A stretch of DNA of 64,000 bases, taken from Oceanisphaera avium (GTDB lineage Bacteria; Pseudomonadota; Gammaproteobacteria; Enterobacterales; Aeromonadaceae). The translations under genes and the position numbers were made by a program. This document shows positions 39,015 to 48,847 of this stretch, piece by piece. The first letter of the stretch is position 1. Each line of letters starts with the position of its first letter. Location of the stretch: positions 1,594,501 through 1,658,500 of the forward strand of contig NZ_CP021376.1 in NCBI RefSeq assembly GCF_002157875.1, written 5' to 3'. A model generated the notes under the pieces. That model saw only the letters and a program-made list of their open reading frames with translations, did not search any database and was not told the origin of the DNA.

Positions 39015-39673
39015 GCCGCCTCCGCACTGGGCCACGCCAGTAGTACGATCACGAGCATGAGCGAGGCAGACAATAAGAAGTACTCACTGAGCCACCAACC
39101 GGCAATGGCGGCTACCAGCAAGCCAAGAGCGAGGGCACCCCAGTCTTTTTTAGCTCGCATCTGCTCTACGGCCAAAACCGTAAATAAAGCTGTAAGTGCA
39201 AAGTCTAAGCCTTGTAAACCAGGAGGTAGCCCTTGTGCTAAAAGCATGCCCAGTAAGGTGCCTATAATCCAATAACTTTGATTAAAGGCCACCACCTGCA
39301 GCGCTGTTTTTGAGTCATTCACTTGGCCAGAGGCACTTAATAGCGAGTAGGTTTCATCGGTAATCCCAAAGATAAAATAAGGCCGCCCCACAGGACCGTT
39401 TGGCAATAAATGATATAAAGATAAGCCATAAAAAAGATGGCGAAAATTGACTAATAAAGAAGCCACCGCCAAATCAATCCAGCCAATGCCGGCGGCCAAC
39501 ATGCCCACCGCTAAATATTGCAACGCGCCGGCATAGACCAAGATACTCATCAAGGGCGCCCAATACCAAGTGAGCTGGGCATCTATCCATAGCACGCCAA
39601 ACACGGCGCCCAAGGGTAAATAGCCCATCATCACCGGCAAGGTCAGCGAAAACGCAGTACGCCAGCTAGTCAT
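39011..39673 (-). CDS. azlC: AzlC-family branched-chain amino acid exporter subunit
   Basis: A 220-residue membrane protein with six or more hydrophobic segments. LPLGAVFGVL and the diagnostic VNFRHLFYGLSL plus ITDETYSLL motifs identify AzlC (YgaZ in E. coli). The start MTSWRTAFSLTLP at 39673 has AAGGT upstream and removes a 12-residue extension. First gene of an azlC-azlD pair. Confidence 0.92.
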   Translation of the reverse strand: MTSWRTAFSLTLPVMMGYLPLGAVFGVLWIDAQLTWYWAPLMSILVYAGALQYLAVGMLAAGIGWIDLAVASLLVNFRHLFYGLSLYHLLPNGPVGRPYFIFGITDETYSLLSASGQVNDSKTALQVVAFNQSYWIIGTLLGMLLAQGLPPGLQGLDFALTALFTVLAVEQMRAKKDWGALALGLLVAAIAGWWLSEYFLLSASLMLVIVLLAWPSAEAA

Positions 39674-39785
39674 GTAAGACCTTAAAAAGGGAAATAAACA
39701 AAGCCCCAAAATCTAAGCCAAGCCTTCGGTTTAAGCAAGGATGGTCCTTAAAAAGCCGTGCTTAATCTCAAATTTTTCATAAAAA

Positions 39786-39802
39786 CTGAGTGGATCACTC
39801 AG
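39786..39802 (-). terminator. Terminator overlapping the end of the sensor kinase gene
   Basis: CTGAGTG / CACTCAG with a 3-base loop; read on the minus strand it is followed by TTTTTATG. The kinase stop codon lies inside the hairpin. Confidence 0.75.
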
Positions 39803-41222
39803 CTTTACTTGGAAATTCCAGCATAAAACGAGTGCCGCTATCGTCACTGGTGACACATACTTGGCCATGATGCAGCTGCATAATAGAACGCACTATCGAT
39901 AAGCCCAGCCCCCCGGTTTGACTGCTATGGCTGCGGGCTGGATCGCCACGGTAAAAGCGCTCAAACAGCAGTGCTAAAGAGTCAGCTTTAATAATAGGGC
40001 CTCGATTACCGACCTCAATTATCCAAGACGACGGCGACTGTGGCTGCTGTTGATTCTCTTGCTCATAACAACGCAGCACTATGGGTTGACCTTTGGCTCC
40101 GTAGCAAAGCGCATTACTTAATAAGTTGGCCAAGGCGCGGCGTAATAAGTCTTGATCGGCCCATACTAAAGTAAGTGCTCGCTCAGCTTGTGGCGCCTGC
40201 TCGTTAAGCCCTACTTCATTAATTAGCGCCATATCGGCTTCTTCTGCCATGCCCTCAAAATATTCAAATAATTGCTCAGTGAGCTCAAACACATTCACCC
40301 AACTTTGCTTAAGGGAGGCTTGGGGTTGCTCGGTGCGTGCTAAAAACAACATGCTATTAACCATGCGCGATAAGCGCTCATACTCTTCTTGGTGAGAAGC
40401 TAGCAAGGTTTCATAGTCTTCTAACGGGCGTGCTTTACGCAAAGTATGTTCGGTTTGCCCCATTAAGTTACTTAAGGGAGTACGTATTTCATGGGCTAAG
40501 TCTTCTGAAAAACGCGATAGCTGGCCAAACCCTACTTCTAAACGGCCCAGCATTTGATTAAGACTATAAGCCAGCCCGCGCAATTCGGTAGGTAACTCGG
40601 CATCGGCCAAGCGCAAATGTAAGCGCCTTGCATCAATAGACTCAACTTGGCGAGCGAGTCGGCGCACCGGTTGTAGCCCCTGTCGACTCACCCAGGCTCC
40701 CAGCAAAAAAGCCAATAGACTACCGATAACTAAGATAACGAATAACTTTAGCCGATAAGCGGCCAACATTTGCTCTCGTGGTGCCAGCAATTTACCGGCA
40801 ATCAGCATTAACCCTTGCTCATTATGTTCTACATAGCGCCACGCTAAACGCGCTTGTTGTTGCTCATCAAAGCCCAGTTGTGCTGTTTGGCTGTGACTTA
40901 AGGTCGGTAGCGGTAACTGGCTGGGGTTTACGCTAATTAAGGTCTGCCCTTGATCATTTAACACCCATAACAGGCTGTCTTGATTGCCTAACATATTGGC
41001 ATAAAGCTGAGGACGGTTTTGCAACTCGATAACACTTTGGCTTTCATCTAATAACGCTTGGATATGTTCAAGACGACCCAATAAACTTTGATCGTCCCGC
41101 CACGCTATCTCTCTTTGCAGTGAGTAATTTAAATAAAAACCGATACCGCCCAGTAAGCAAGTGCTCACTAAAGCAAACATGAAAGCCAGGCGAAAGCTTA
41201 AAGAATTGAGGCGCCCATTCAT
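39795..41222 (-). CDS. hprS: HprS/CusS-type sensor histidine kinase
   Basis: A 475-residue inner-membrane kinase. It has a membrane segment at about residues 10-30, a periplasmic sensor of about 130 residues, a second segment at about 160-180, HAMP, the phospho-acceptor His in SEDLAHEIRTPLSNLMGQTEHTL (about residue 247), and the ATPase N-box ANLLSNALCYGAKG and G-box GGLGLSIVRSIM. It belongs to the heavy-metal sensor group containing CusS and HprS. The HprS name rests on context: E. coli hprRS (yedWV) is divergent from hiuH just as here. The start overlaps the regulator stop by four bases. Confidence 0.82.
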   Translation of the reverse strand: MNGRLNSLSFRLAFMFALVSTCLLGGIGFYLNYSLQREIAWRDDQSLLGRLEHIQALLDESQSVIELQNRPQLYANMLGNQDSLLWVLNDQGQTLISVNPSQLPLPTLSHSQTAQLGFDEQQQARLAWRYVEHNEQGLMLIAGKLLAPREQMLAAYRLKLFVILVIGSLLAFLLGAWVSRQGLQPVRRLARQVESIDARRLHLRLADAELPTELRGLAYSLNQMLGRLEVGFGQLSRFSEDLAHEIRTPLSNLMGQTEHTLRKARPLEDYETLLASHQEEYERLSRMVNSMLFLARTEQPQASLKQSWVNVFELTEQLFEYFEGMAEEADMALINEVGLNEQAPQAERALTLVWADQDLLRRALANLLSNALCYGAKGQPIVLRCYEQENQQQPQSPSSWIIEVGNRGPIIKADSLALLFERFYRGDPARSHSSQTGGLGLSIVRSIMQLHHGQVCVTSDDSGTRFMLEFPSKAE

Positions 41223-41890
41223 GAGCGCAGCTCACACACATAGCCCATACCGCGCATGGTGTGAATTAATTTAACGGGGAAGTCTTCATCGATTTTGGCG
41301 CGCAGGCGTCGTATTGCTACATCCACCACATTGGTATCACTATCAAAGTTCATATGCCACACCTGAGATGCAATATAGGTCCGCGTCATTACTTCACCTT
41401 GGTGGCTAATCAATAATTGCAACAGCGTAAACTCTTTATTGGTCAGCTCAATACGCTGTCCAGCGCGAGTGACTCGTCGGCTTAGGGGCTCTAGCTGCAG
41501 ATCTGCTAGTTGATAGAGAGTAATCTCTCGCAGTGGTGCGCGCTGTAATAATTTACGTGAACGCGCCAGCAGCTCGGCAAAAGAAAAAGGCTTCGCTAAA
41601 TAATCATCGGCGCCCTGCTCTAGCCCCCGCACTTTATCTTCTACCGCATCGCGGGCGGTAAGAAAAATCACCGGCGTACTCGAAGTACGCCGAATAATTT
41701 CTAATAATTGCCAGCCATTGAGCCCAGGTAACATGATATCCAAGATGATTAAATCGAATTGACCTTCATTAATCAGGTACTCACCCTCGCGGCCATCTAG
41801 CGCCACTTCCACTGAATAACCCGACTCACTAAAGCCTTTTTTCAAATAATCGGCAATTTTAGCTTCATCTTCGACAATTAAAATTTTCAT
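41219..41890 (-). CDS. hprR: HprR/CusR-type response regulator
   Basis: A 223-residue OmpR-family regulator. The receiver has the acidic pair in VEDEAK, the phospho-Asp in LIILDIMLPGLNG (residue 51), the Thr in FLTARD and the Lys in DYLAKPF. The winged helix at about residues 125-220 contains LTNKEFTLLQLLISHQGEVMTR and ends with MRGMGYVCE. In E. coli, HprRS responds to H2O2 and activates hiuH and itself; the same is inferred here. Confidence 0.85.
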   Translation of the reverse strand: MKILIVEDEAKIADYLKKGFSESGYSVEVALDGREGEYLINEGQFDLIILDIMLPGLNGWQLLEIIRRTSSTPVIFLTARDAVEDKVRGLEQGADDYLAKPFSFAELLARSRKLLQRAPLREITLYQLADLQLEPLSRRVTRAGQRIELTNKEFTLLQLLISHQGEVMTRTYIASQVWHMNFDSDTNVVDVAIRRLRAKIDEDFPVKLIHTMRGMGYVCELRS

Positions 41891-41990
41891 GACTTACCTT
41901 GAATTTTGAGCAGCTTAATGTGGGCGAGTTAGACCACTTTACCACTGTTATTCTTTACTTCGTAAGCTCACAGAGTGAGATGACAGCTTT

Positions 41991-42006
41991 GTAATCTAAG
42001 CGTAAT
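41991..42006. promoter_or_regulatory. Candidate response-regulator direct repeat between hprR and hiuH
   Basis: GTAAT occurs twice 11 bases apart (41991-41995 and 42002-42006) within TTTGTAATCTAAGCGTAATG. One helical turn spacing is usual for OmpR-family binding. The site is about 107 bases from the hiuH start. Confidence 0.35.
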
Positions 42007-42112
42007 GGGTTTGTTCGCCACCCACAGGCATGATGAGAACAGACAGTAAGCCCGACTCTTTATCGCTCACTACTGAACTTTGTTTTAAACATCACATCTT
42101 TGAGGACTAACA

Positions 42113-42523
42113 ATGAAAAAATTAGCATATTTAATGGTCGGTACCCTCTTAGCCAGCAGCGCGGGTTTAGCCCTCGCCGCCGATAATCCATTAAGCGTAC
42201 ACGTACTGAATTTAGAAAATGGCTTACCCTCATCCGGTGTAGAAGTGATGTTAGAGCAACAAGCAGGTGATAGCTGGACTAAGCTCAATAGCGGCATCAC
42301 CAATGAGCAAGGCCGTATCCCGGCTTTATATCCAGAAGGTAAAAAATTAGAGGAAGGTGTCTATCGCGTCACCTTTGAAACAGGCGACTGGTTTAAAAAG
42401 CATGATACCACCACTTTCTTCCCTGAAGTACCGGTGATCTTTACCGCCGACGCCAGCGTTGAGCATTACCATATTCCGCTGTTACTGAGCCCTTATGGTT
42501 TCTCTACTTATCGCGGTAACTAA
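42113..42523 (+). CDS. hiuH: 5-hydroxyisourate hydrolase, periplasmic
   Basis: A 136-residue transthyretin-like protein. A signal peptide (MKKLAYLMVGTLLASSAGLALA, cut before ADNPLS) sends it to the periplasm, as with E. coli HiuH. Family motifs are LSVHVLNLENGLPSSGVEV at the N-terminus, the ITNEQGRI region, and the C-terminal LLLSPYGFSTYRGN, which matches the diagnostic YRGS ending except for the last residue (Asn for Ser). It opens the ring of 5-hydroxyisourate, the product of PuuD. It is divergent from the HprRS-like pair. Confidence 0.93.
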   Translation: MKKLAYLMVGTLLASSAGLALAADNPLSVHVLNLENGLPSSGVEVMLEQQAGDSWTKLNSGITNEQGRIPALYPEGKKLEEGVYRVTFETGDWFKKHDTTTFFPEVPVIFTADASVEHYHIPLLLSPYGFSTYRGN

Positions 42524-42591
42524 CATTAACGCTGTGCTCCCTACATTTAGCCGTTTTGCTAGCTTCGCTTAAGATCCATAAATGAACGGCC

Positions 42592-42624
42592 GGTGACACA
42601 CCCTTTAGCGTGTCACCTTTTTTT
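42592..42624 (+). terminator. hiuH terminator
   Basis: GGTGACAC (42592-42599) pairs with GTGTCACC (42610-42617), followed by seven T. Confidence 0.92.
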
Positions 42625-42646
42625 ACGTGCCATTAATGGATTAGCT

Positions 42647-43597
42647 TTATTCGCCGCGTAATTTTTTTAAGCGATTTTCAATGGAGGGATGGGTAGAAAA
42701 AAGCGAGTCGCCTTTACTAAAAATATAGGCGGCGGCGCGATATTTCTCAGTAAAAGACTCATACTCTTCTTCTTGCTCTGGCTGTTGTGCGTAATCACCT
42801 GAGATTTTTTGCAAAGCAGAAATCATCGCCTGATTATCGCCGGTTAATTGTACCGCCGCCGCATCGGCCATGTATTCTCGGGTGCGCGATAAATATAAAT
42901 ACAGTACTTGCGTGATCACCGGCAACACAAAATTCAACACTAATAAAATCAGTTTGGCTTTATTGGCATTATTATTTCTACTGCGAGAAAAGAAAAATAG
43001 CCGCCCTAAAATATTGGTAATGGTTAGAATAACGTTCGCTAAAATACCCACATATAAGGTGAGCTTAGAGTCACCATGTAAAATATGACCAATTTCATGG
43101 GCGATCACTGCCTGCACTTCACTGCGCGTTAGCTTGGCTTGTAAGCCTGAAGTCACCGCGACTAAAGCGTTATTCGCATTCCAGCCCGCAGCAAAGGCAT
43201 TCATCTGGGCGCTTTGCATAATATAGACCTTTGGCACATAGCCTAAATTAGCACTAATAGCCATTTCCTCAACCATATTAAGCACTTGGCGATCGTTATC
43301 GCTTAAGTCCGAGTCAGGCGTTAATAAACGATAATGCGAGCCAGATAGCATCATCTTATGGCCAAATTTACTGATAATAATAATACCGACTAAGGTGCAG
43401 GTCATAATACCTAGCGTAATATAAGGAATAGCCGCCAACGTTAGATACAGCTGCATATCATAAAGAAGACCATTATTTGATAAGGGGCGAAAGGCGATAT
43501 CCGATAATAGCCCCACCACCAACATAATGGCGATATAACTCAGCACTACTAGCTTGGTTTTTCGATTGTTAATCTTAATTGCTTGTCTAAAGTCCAT
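42647..43597 (-). CDS. M48-family zinc metalloprotease, HtpX-like
   Basis: A 316-residue membrane protease. Two membrane segments lie at the N-terminus (residues 15-40 and 60-85), then the catalytic AHEIGHILHGDSKL at about residue 165, two more hydrophobic stretches, and the third zinc ligand in TREYMADAAAV. It resembles HtpX/LemA-linked M48 enzymes and probably clears damaged membrane proteins. ATG 43597 (MDFRQAIKINNRK) is chosen; a GTG four codons earlier is possible and neither has a strong ribosome site. It lies downstream of lemA, a common pairing, but a terminator separates them. Confidence 0.88.
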   Translation of the reverse strand: MDFRQAIKINNRKTKLVVLSYIAIMLVVGLLSDIAFRPLSNNGLLYDMQLYLTLAAIPYITLGIMTCTLVGIIIISKFGHKMMLSGSHYRLLTPDSDLSDNDRQVLNMVEEMAISANLGYVPKVYIMQSAQMNAFAAGWNANNALVAVTSGLQAKLTRSEVQAVIAHEIGHILHGDSKLTLYVGILANVILTITNILGRLFFFSRSRNNNANKAKLILLVLNFVLPVITQVLYLYLSRTREYMADAAAVQLTGDNQAMISALQKISGDYAQQPEQEEEYESFTEKYRAAAYIFSKGDSLFSTHPSIENRLKKLRGE

Positions 43598-43619
43598 AAG
43601 CGCTACCACAAAAATGATT

Positions 43620-43642
43620 TAAAAAAGCCCCTTCTCGGGGCT
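43620..43642 (-). terminator. Intrinsic terminator between lemA and the M48 gene
   Basis: On the minus strand AGCCCC / GGGGCT with a 5-base loop is followed by six T. It sits in the gap between two genes that otherwise look like an operon, so it may limit read-through. Confidence 0.85.
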
Positions 43643-43647
43643 GTTAT

Positions 43648-44217
43648 TTAAAACTGTACGCGGCGGGCCTCTTCACTTTTAATAGTGGCTTCATCTAAAG
43701 ACCAATACTCAAAGTTATGATTAAGGTTACTAAAGAGACTAGGAATAATCAGGCTTGGAAAACTACCCTTAGCCACATTGTAGCGTTCTATGGCATTATT
43801 AAAGGCTTTCTTTGCAAAGGATAATTTATTTTCTGTGGACACAATTTCTTCTTGCAGCTGTCTCATATTACGATCGGACTTTAGCTCAGGATAACTTTCT
43901 ACGGCGACGTTAATAGAGCCACTGCTCACCATTTTCGATAAGTCATCTTGCGCTTGTTTCACCGCATGCGGTGACGCGCTAGGGTCCAGCGTTTTAGCCC
44001 GCAGTGCCGTCACTTGCGTAAATACCTCACTTTCATGCTCAAGGTAGCGGTTAACGGTCGCAATTAAACTATCAAACACTTTACCTCGTCTATCTAATTG
44101 CACTGAGATTTCTTTCTCTGAGTTATGTACCGCCTCAATAAGCTTAACAAAATTATTATAGGCGGCGATAAACCACACTATGATGGCAATAACGACGATA
44201 ATTAAAATGATTTCCAT
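43648..44217 (-). CDS. lemA: LemA family protein
   Basis: A 189-residue protein with one N-terminal membrane segment (IILIIVVIAIIVWFIAAYN) and a helical cytoplasm- or periplasm-facing domain. LemA features include NNFVKLIEAVHNSEKEISVQLDRRGKVFDSL, the YPELKSD motif with the following NMRQLQEEI, and the conserved AFNNAIERYNVAKGSFPS. ATG 44217 follows GAGGTCTT. The function is poorly known; association with M48 proteases is common. Confidence 0.92.
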   Translation of the reverse strand: MEIILIIVVIAIIVWFIAAYNNFVKLIEAVHNSEKEISVQLDRRGKVFDSLIATVNRYLEHESEVFTQVTALRAKTLDPSASPHAVKQAQDDLSKMVSSGSINVAVESYPELKSDRNMRQLQEEIVSTENKLSFAKKAFNNAIERYNVAKGSFPSLIIPSLFSNLNHNFEYWSLDEATIKSEEARRVQF

Positions 44218-44299
44218 AAGACCTCGATAGATAAAAGGCGAACACTCGCCTTGGCAAGTCATTGTGCATGTTAGTATAGGTAATAAGTGCCTGTAAGAA

Positions 44300-44322
44300 A
44301 AAGAGCAGCTAAGCTGCTCTTT
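44300..44322 (-). terminator. pntB terminator
   Basis: AAAGAGCAGC / GCTGCTCTTT with a 3-base loop; TTTTCTT follows on the minus strand. Confidence 0.88.
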
Positions 44323-44347
44323 CATCTATCTTAATTAAGTCTCTTTA

Positions 44348-45727
44348 TTACCAAGATTTTAAAATTTTATCGACGCTATCTTTGGCATCACCAAAGAGCA
44401 TAACGCTGTTATCACGATAAAATAGCGGATTTTGCACGCCTGCATAGCCAGTGCTCATGGAGCGTTTAAATACCACTACCTGCTGCGCTTTCCAAACCTC
44501 CAGTACTGGCATGCCAGCAATCGGGCTACTGGGATCTTCTGCCGCAGACGGATTAACGGTGTCATTCGCACCAATCACTAATACAGTATCAGTGCTTGCA
44601 AAGTCGTCGTTAATTTCCTCCATTTCCAGCACTATGTCATAAGACACTTTCGCTTCTGCTAGCAGTACGTTCATGTGTCCTGGCAAACGCCCCGCCACCG
44701 GATGAATGCCAAAGCGTACCTTTATTCCCGCCGCTTGTAACTTAGCAACCAGCTCGGCTACAGGATACTGAGCTTGAGCCACCGCCATGCCATAGCCTGG
44801 AGTAATGATCACCGAGTCGGAGTTTTTTAATATCTCAGTGACGTCTTGCGCGCTCACTTCTTTGCACTCGCCTTGCTCATCTTGTTCATTATCTGTGGTA
44901 ACGATATCGGCGCCAAAACCACCGGCAATGACAGAAACAAAAGAGCGATTCATGGCTTGGCACATAATATAAGAGAGAATGGCACCACTTGAACCCACTA
45001 AAGCACCGGTGACAATCAGCAAGTCATTAGACAACATAAAACCTGCCGCCGCCGCTGCCCAACCTGAATAAGAGTTAAGCATGGAGATCACCACTGGCAT
45101 ATCGGCACCGCCAATACTGGCCACCAAATGCCAACCAAAGGCGAGTGCAATCGCTGTCATCACAAACAGTGGGAAGGTCGAGCCCTCTGCCTGTACAAAC
45201 CAGATTAATAATAGGGCAGATAAAATCAGCGCCAATAAATTAAGCTTATGGCGGTGCGGCAATTGCAACGGCTTAGAAGAAATTGAGCCGCGTAATTTAC
45301 CAAAGGCAACAAGGGAGCCAGTAAAGGTAACAGCACCAATAAAGACGCCTAAAAATATCTCAATATTATGAATATTGAGCATGGCGCCCACCATGGGCTG
45401 ATATTCCATATAGGTGTTAAAGCCCACAAACATGGCCGCAAGTCCGACAAAGCTGTGCAAAATAGCAATCAGCTCGGGCATTTGCGTCATTTCAACTTTT
45501 AGCGCTAAGCGAATACCAATAGCAGCCCCAATAATCATGGCCAGCAAGACCCAGCCAATTCCGGTGACGGCAGGATTAAAGATAGTCGCCACTAAAGCGA
45601 TAGCCATACCGGCAATACCGTACCAATTACCCGACTTAGCCGACTCTTGTTTAGATAACCCAGCCAAGCTCATAATAAACAGCACGGCGGCCACTATATA
45701 GGCGGCAGTTACAACTCCATGTGACAT
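44348..45727 (-). CDS. pntB: NAD(P) transhydrogenase subunit beta
   Basis: A 459-residue inner-membrane subunit (E. coli 462). About nine membrane helices fill residues 1-265, including [25 protein letters not shown]. The NADP-binding domain III follows, with [46 protein letters not shown] and [14 protein letters not shown]. With PntA it uses the proton gradient to move hydride from NADH to NADP. It starts four bases after the pntA stop. Confidence 0.97.
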   Translation of the reverse strand: MSHGVVTAAYIVAAVLFIMSLAGLSKQESAKSGNWYGIAGMAIALVATIFNPAVTGIGWVLLAMIIGAAIGIRLALKVEMTQMPELIAILHSFVGLAAMFVGFNTYMEYQPMVGAMLNIHNIEIFLGVFIGAVTFTGSLVAFGKLRGSISSKPLQLPHRHKLNLLALILSALLLIWFVQAEGSTFPLFVMTAIALAFGWHLVASIGGADMPVVISMLNSYSGWAAAAAGFMLSNDLLIVTGALVGSSGAILSYIMCQAMNRSFVSVIAGGFGADIVTTDNEQDEQGECKEVSAQDVTEILKNSDSVIITPGYGMAVAQAQYPVAELVAKLQAAGIKVRFGIHPVAGRLPGHMNVLLAEAKVSYDIVLEMEEINDDFASTDTVLVIGANDTVNPSAAEDPSSPIAGMPVLEVWKAQQVVVFKRSMSTGYAGVQNPLFYRDNSVMLFGDAKDSVDKILKSW

Positions 45728-45731
45728 ATGA

Positions 45732-47258
45732 TTAGCCCTTCCTAAACATTTTTAGCATCCGGTGCGTAACGGTAAAGCCGCCAAACACGTTAATAGAAGC
45801 AATTAAGATGGCAATGAACGCCAATACACTAATAAAGCCGCCGCTGCCCATTTGTGTTAATGCACCCACCACAATAATGCCCGAAATCGCATTCGTTACC
45901 GACATTAACGGCGTGTGCAGCGAGTGAGAAACGTTCCACACCACGTAGTAGCCCACAATGCAGGCTAAGATAAACACCGTAAAGTGGGATAAAAATTCCG
46001 CCGGTGCCACCGCGGCTAACCAGGCAAATAATAAGGCGCCGATGCCGGCGGCATAATATTTAGCATTATTGGCAGGCTTGGCGGGGCGCTCTGTAGGCGC
46101 AATTGGCATCGCTTTCGCTTTTGGCGTCGCAGAGACGCTAATACTCGGAGGAGGAAAGGTAACTTCGCCAGCTTTAAGCACTGTCATATTGCGCAGCACC
46201 ACATCATCAAAGTTAACGTCAATTTGGCCATCTTTAGTTTTACAAAGTAGCTTGGCAAGATTGACCAGGTTGGTGGCATATAAGGTAGAAGACTGAGTAG
46301 GTAAGCGGCCATTAAGATCCGTATAACCAATTATTTTAACGCCATGCTCAGTAACAAAGAGTTTATCAGGCTGAGTAAGCGCACAGTTACCTCCATTTTG
46401 CGCGGCAAGGTCGACAATCACCGAGCCTGGCTTCATTTGCGCAACCATCTCAGCGGTAATTAGCGTGGGTGCCGGTCGGCCAGGAATAAGCGCAGTAGTG
46501 ATAATAATATCGACTTCTTTCGCTTGTTGCATAAAGAGCGCCATTTCGGCATCAATAAAGGCTTGGCTCATTTCTTTGGCATAGCCATCGCTAGAATTGG
46601 CGTCTTCTTGGTAGTCCAACTCCAAAAACTCACCGCCCATGGAGTTGATTTGTTCTTTTACTTCAGGACGGGTATCAAAGGCGCGCACCACAGCGCCTAA
46701 TGAGCCTGCAGCCCCGATGGCGGCCAAGCCGGCAACACCGGCGCCTATCACCAGCACTTTAGCCGGTGGTACCTTGCCAGCGGCGGTAATTTGGCCCGTA
46801 AAAAACCGTCCAAATTCATGTGCCGCTTCAATCACTGCCCGATAACCGGCAATATTTGCCATTGACGATAGCGCATCTAGCGATTGTGCGCGCGAGATCC
46901 GCGGCACCATATCCATCGCTAATACAGTCACGCCTTTAGCTTGTAATTGTTCTATTAATTGTGGATTTTGTGCCGGCCAAATAAAGCTCACTAAGGTGGT
47001 GCCCGCTTGTAGCTGTTCAATTTCCGCCGGGCTTGGCGCATTTACTTTATAGATAATCTCAGCTTGCCAAACTTTTTCGGCACTCACTAATTCTGCGCCC
47101 GCCGCTTGATAGGCGCTATCTTCAAAACTGGCTTTAAGACCGGCGCCTTGTTCAATGCTTACCTCAAAGCCCAGTTGGCGCAGTTGCTCAACCGACTTAG
47201 GGGAAGCCGCAACACGCGTTTCCCCGATCAGGGTTTCCTTTGGAATTGCGATTAACAT
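45732..47258 (-). CDS. pntA: NAD(P) transhydrogenase subunit alpha
   Basis: A 508-residue subunit (E. coli 510) with the NAD-binding domain I ([22 protein letters not shown] at the start, [20 protein letters not shown] at about residue 170, [10 protein letters not shown] at about 255), a Pro/Ala linker at about 370-395, and four C-terminal membrane helices ending [13 protein letters not shown]. First gene of pntAB. The alanine dehydrogenase-like domain I is intact. Confidence 0.97.
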   Translation of the reverse strand: MLIAIPKETLIGETRVAASPKSVEQLRQLGFEVSIEQGAGLKASFEDSAYQAAGAELVSAEKVWQAEIIYKVNAPSPAEIEQLQAGTTLVSFIWPAQNPQLIEQLQAKGVTVLAMDMVPRISRAQSLDALSSMANIAGYRAVIEAAHEFGRFFTGQITAAGKVPPAKVLVIGAGVAGLAAIGAAGSLGAVVRAFDTRPEVKEQINSMGGEFLELDYQEDANSSDGYAKEMSQAFIDAEMALFMQQAKEVDIIITTALIPGRPAPTLITAEMVAQMKPGSVIVDLAAQNGGNCALTQPDKLFVTEHGVKIIGYTDLNGRLPTQSSTLYATNLVNLAKLLCKTKDGQIDVNFDDVVLRNMTVLKAGEVTFPPPSISVSATPKAKAMPIAPTERPAKPANNAKYYAAGIGALLFAWLAAVAPAEFLSHFTVFILACIVGYYVVWNVSHSLHTPLMSVTNAISGIIVVGALTQMGSGGFISVLAFIAILIASINVFGGFTVTHRMLKMFRKG

Positions 47259-47470
47259 AATAAATCCCTATTTAATGTCGATATCACGGTTTAGCGAGTG
47301 GCTATTAGCAGCATTGATAATAGCCAACCTACCGTTACCCCATATCTTGCATCCTTAAGCTATGCACTTAGCTAAGTTAGCATTCTTCCTTTAATAATGG
47401 AGGAAGGATTTAGTGGCTGAGATCACAAAAAGCACAGACTAGCTCTTCTCTTTTCATCGGCGCGAGAAGT

Positions 47471-47511
47471 AAAAAGCCCAAGACTGACAATAAGTTAGTC
47501 TTGGGCTTTTT
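47471..47511. terminator. Long hairpin terminator after the NRAMP-like gene
   Basis: AAAAAGCCCAAGACT / AGTCTTGGGCTTTTT form a perfect 15-bp stem. It ends the minus-strand transporter gene and could also act on plus-strand RNA. Upstream to 47258 no gene is seen. Confidence 0.92.
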
Positions 47512-47554
47512 GACTAAAAGTAACAAAGTGAAAGCAGGCTGTTAGGTAAGATTA

Positions 47555-48847
47555 TTACTTTACCAACAAATACCAATAGCCAAATAATAAATTGAAACCG
47601 GCAAAGAACAAAATACCCAGCCAACTTAATACGCGCATTCCTAAGCCTAAACGATGGCGCTCGGGCACTACAGATAAATGCATTAATCGATAATTTAGCC
47701 AAGCAAAAACCAAAGCACTAATAAAGGCCGAAATCATGGCAAACTCGAGCATGGCTAATAAGGCGCCTTTAAAAAACATAATAATAAAAGCGCTAATAAT
47801 GCCCATGGCAATCATTAAGGGATAAGTAAAGCGACTCCCTGTACCGGTGGGGCCACTGCCTTGCGGTTGGCTAAATTGCACAAAGCATTCACTAATAGCA
47901 CGGCTATAGCCGTCTAATACGGTGACTGTGGTAGAAAACATACATAAAAAAGCGATAGAAGCGATCAGCCAGCGGCTCCACTCGCCCATGACGCTGGCAT
48001 ACACATCCACTAGTTGATGAGCAAAACCAATGCCTGAGCTGGCCAGACTAATACCACTGCCATGTAACACCAGCGCGCCGAGCGCCACAAAAGCCAGCGC
48101 TAATAAGGTGGAGGTAAAATAACCCACGTTAAAATCCACCAGCGCATCTTGGTAGTCTAGGTTCTTATTTAGCGCTTTTTTCTGGCGCAACCACACACTG
48201 TTCCACGTTGATAACTCGATGGGCGCCGGCATCCAGCCCATTAGCGCGACTAAAAAACCTACCGAAGCTAAATTCCACGGGCTAGGAGAGATAAAATCAG
48301 CAGGCGCTACGCCACCTTTATTTAGCGCTAGGCACACTGCCGCTATCGTAGCGATGGCTAAGCCCACTATAATCCACTTAGTGACTTTATCGAGTGTTTT
48401 ATAATGACCCGTAAGCAAAAATATTAAGGAGCCGGTCAGTACTATCATGCTGAGCTGGGTGACCGTTAAGCTATCGCCAATAAATAAGCCCAAAATACTG
48501 CCACATAACATGGCCACCCCAGCAGTACTAATCACCGAAGCCACTACATTAAGCACACTAAATAAATAGAGGTAGCCTCGGCCTATGCGATCATAACCTT
48601 GAATAAGCGTTTCATCGGCAGCCATGGTGTAGCGAGCACCAATTTGAAAGAAAGGATACTTAAGCACATTCACTAATAAAATTAAGCCCACTAATTGCCA
48701 GCCATAAATAGCACCCGCTTGGGTAGAGGCCACTAGATGAGAGCCACCAATGGCTGCTGCCGCGCCTAAAATACCGGGGCCTAAGACTTGCATATAATGA
48801 CCGAGACTGCGCGAGCCGGCTTTAGTTTCACTGATTGCCTGTGCCAT
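47555..48847 (-). CDS. NRAMP-superfamily transporter with altered metal-binding motif
   Basis: A 430-residue inner-membrane protein with about eleven hydrophobic segments. The GPGILGAAAAIGGSHLVASTQAGAIYGW start aligns with NRAMP TM1, but the metal-binding DPGN motif is replaced by GGSH. In TM6, LMGWMPAPIELSTWNS keeps a Met-Pro pair. True Mn/Fe NRAMPs use the TM1 Asp and Asn to hold the ion, so this member may carry another substrate or work by a different mechanism. Related DPGN-lacking proteins are known in bacteria but poorly studied. Monocistronic. Confidence 0.75.
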   Translation of the reverse strand: MAQAISETKAGSRSLGHYMQVLGPGILGAAAAIGGSHLVASTQAGAIYGWQLVGLILLVNVLKYPFFQIGARYTMAADETLIQGYDRIGRGYLYLFSVLNVVASVISTAGVAMLCGSILGLFIGDSLTVTQLSMIVLTGSLIFLLTGHYKTLDKVTKWIIVGLAIATIAAVCLALNKGGVAPADFISPSPWNLASVGFLVALMGWMPAPIELSTWNSVWLRQKKALNKNLDYQDALVDFNVGYFTSTLLALAFVALGALVLHGSGISLASSGIGFAHQLVDVYASVMGEWSRWLIASIAFLCMFSTTVTVLDGYSRAISECFVQFSQPQGSGPTGTGSRFTYPLMIAMGIISAFIIMFFKGALLAMLEFAMISAFISALVFAWLNYRLMHLSVVPERHRLGLGMRVLSWLGILFFAGFNLLFGYWYLLVK

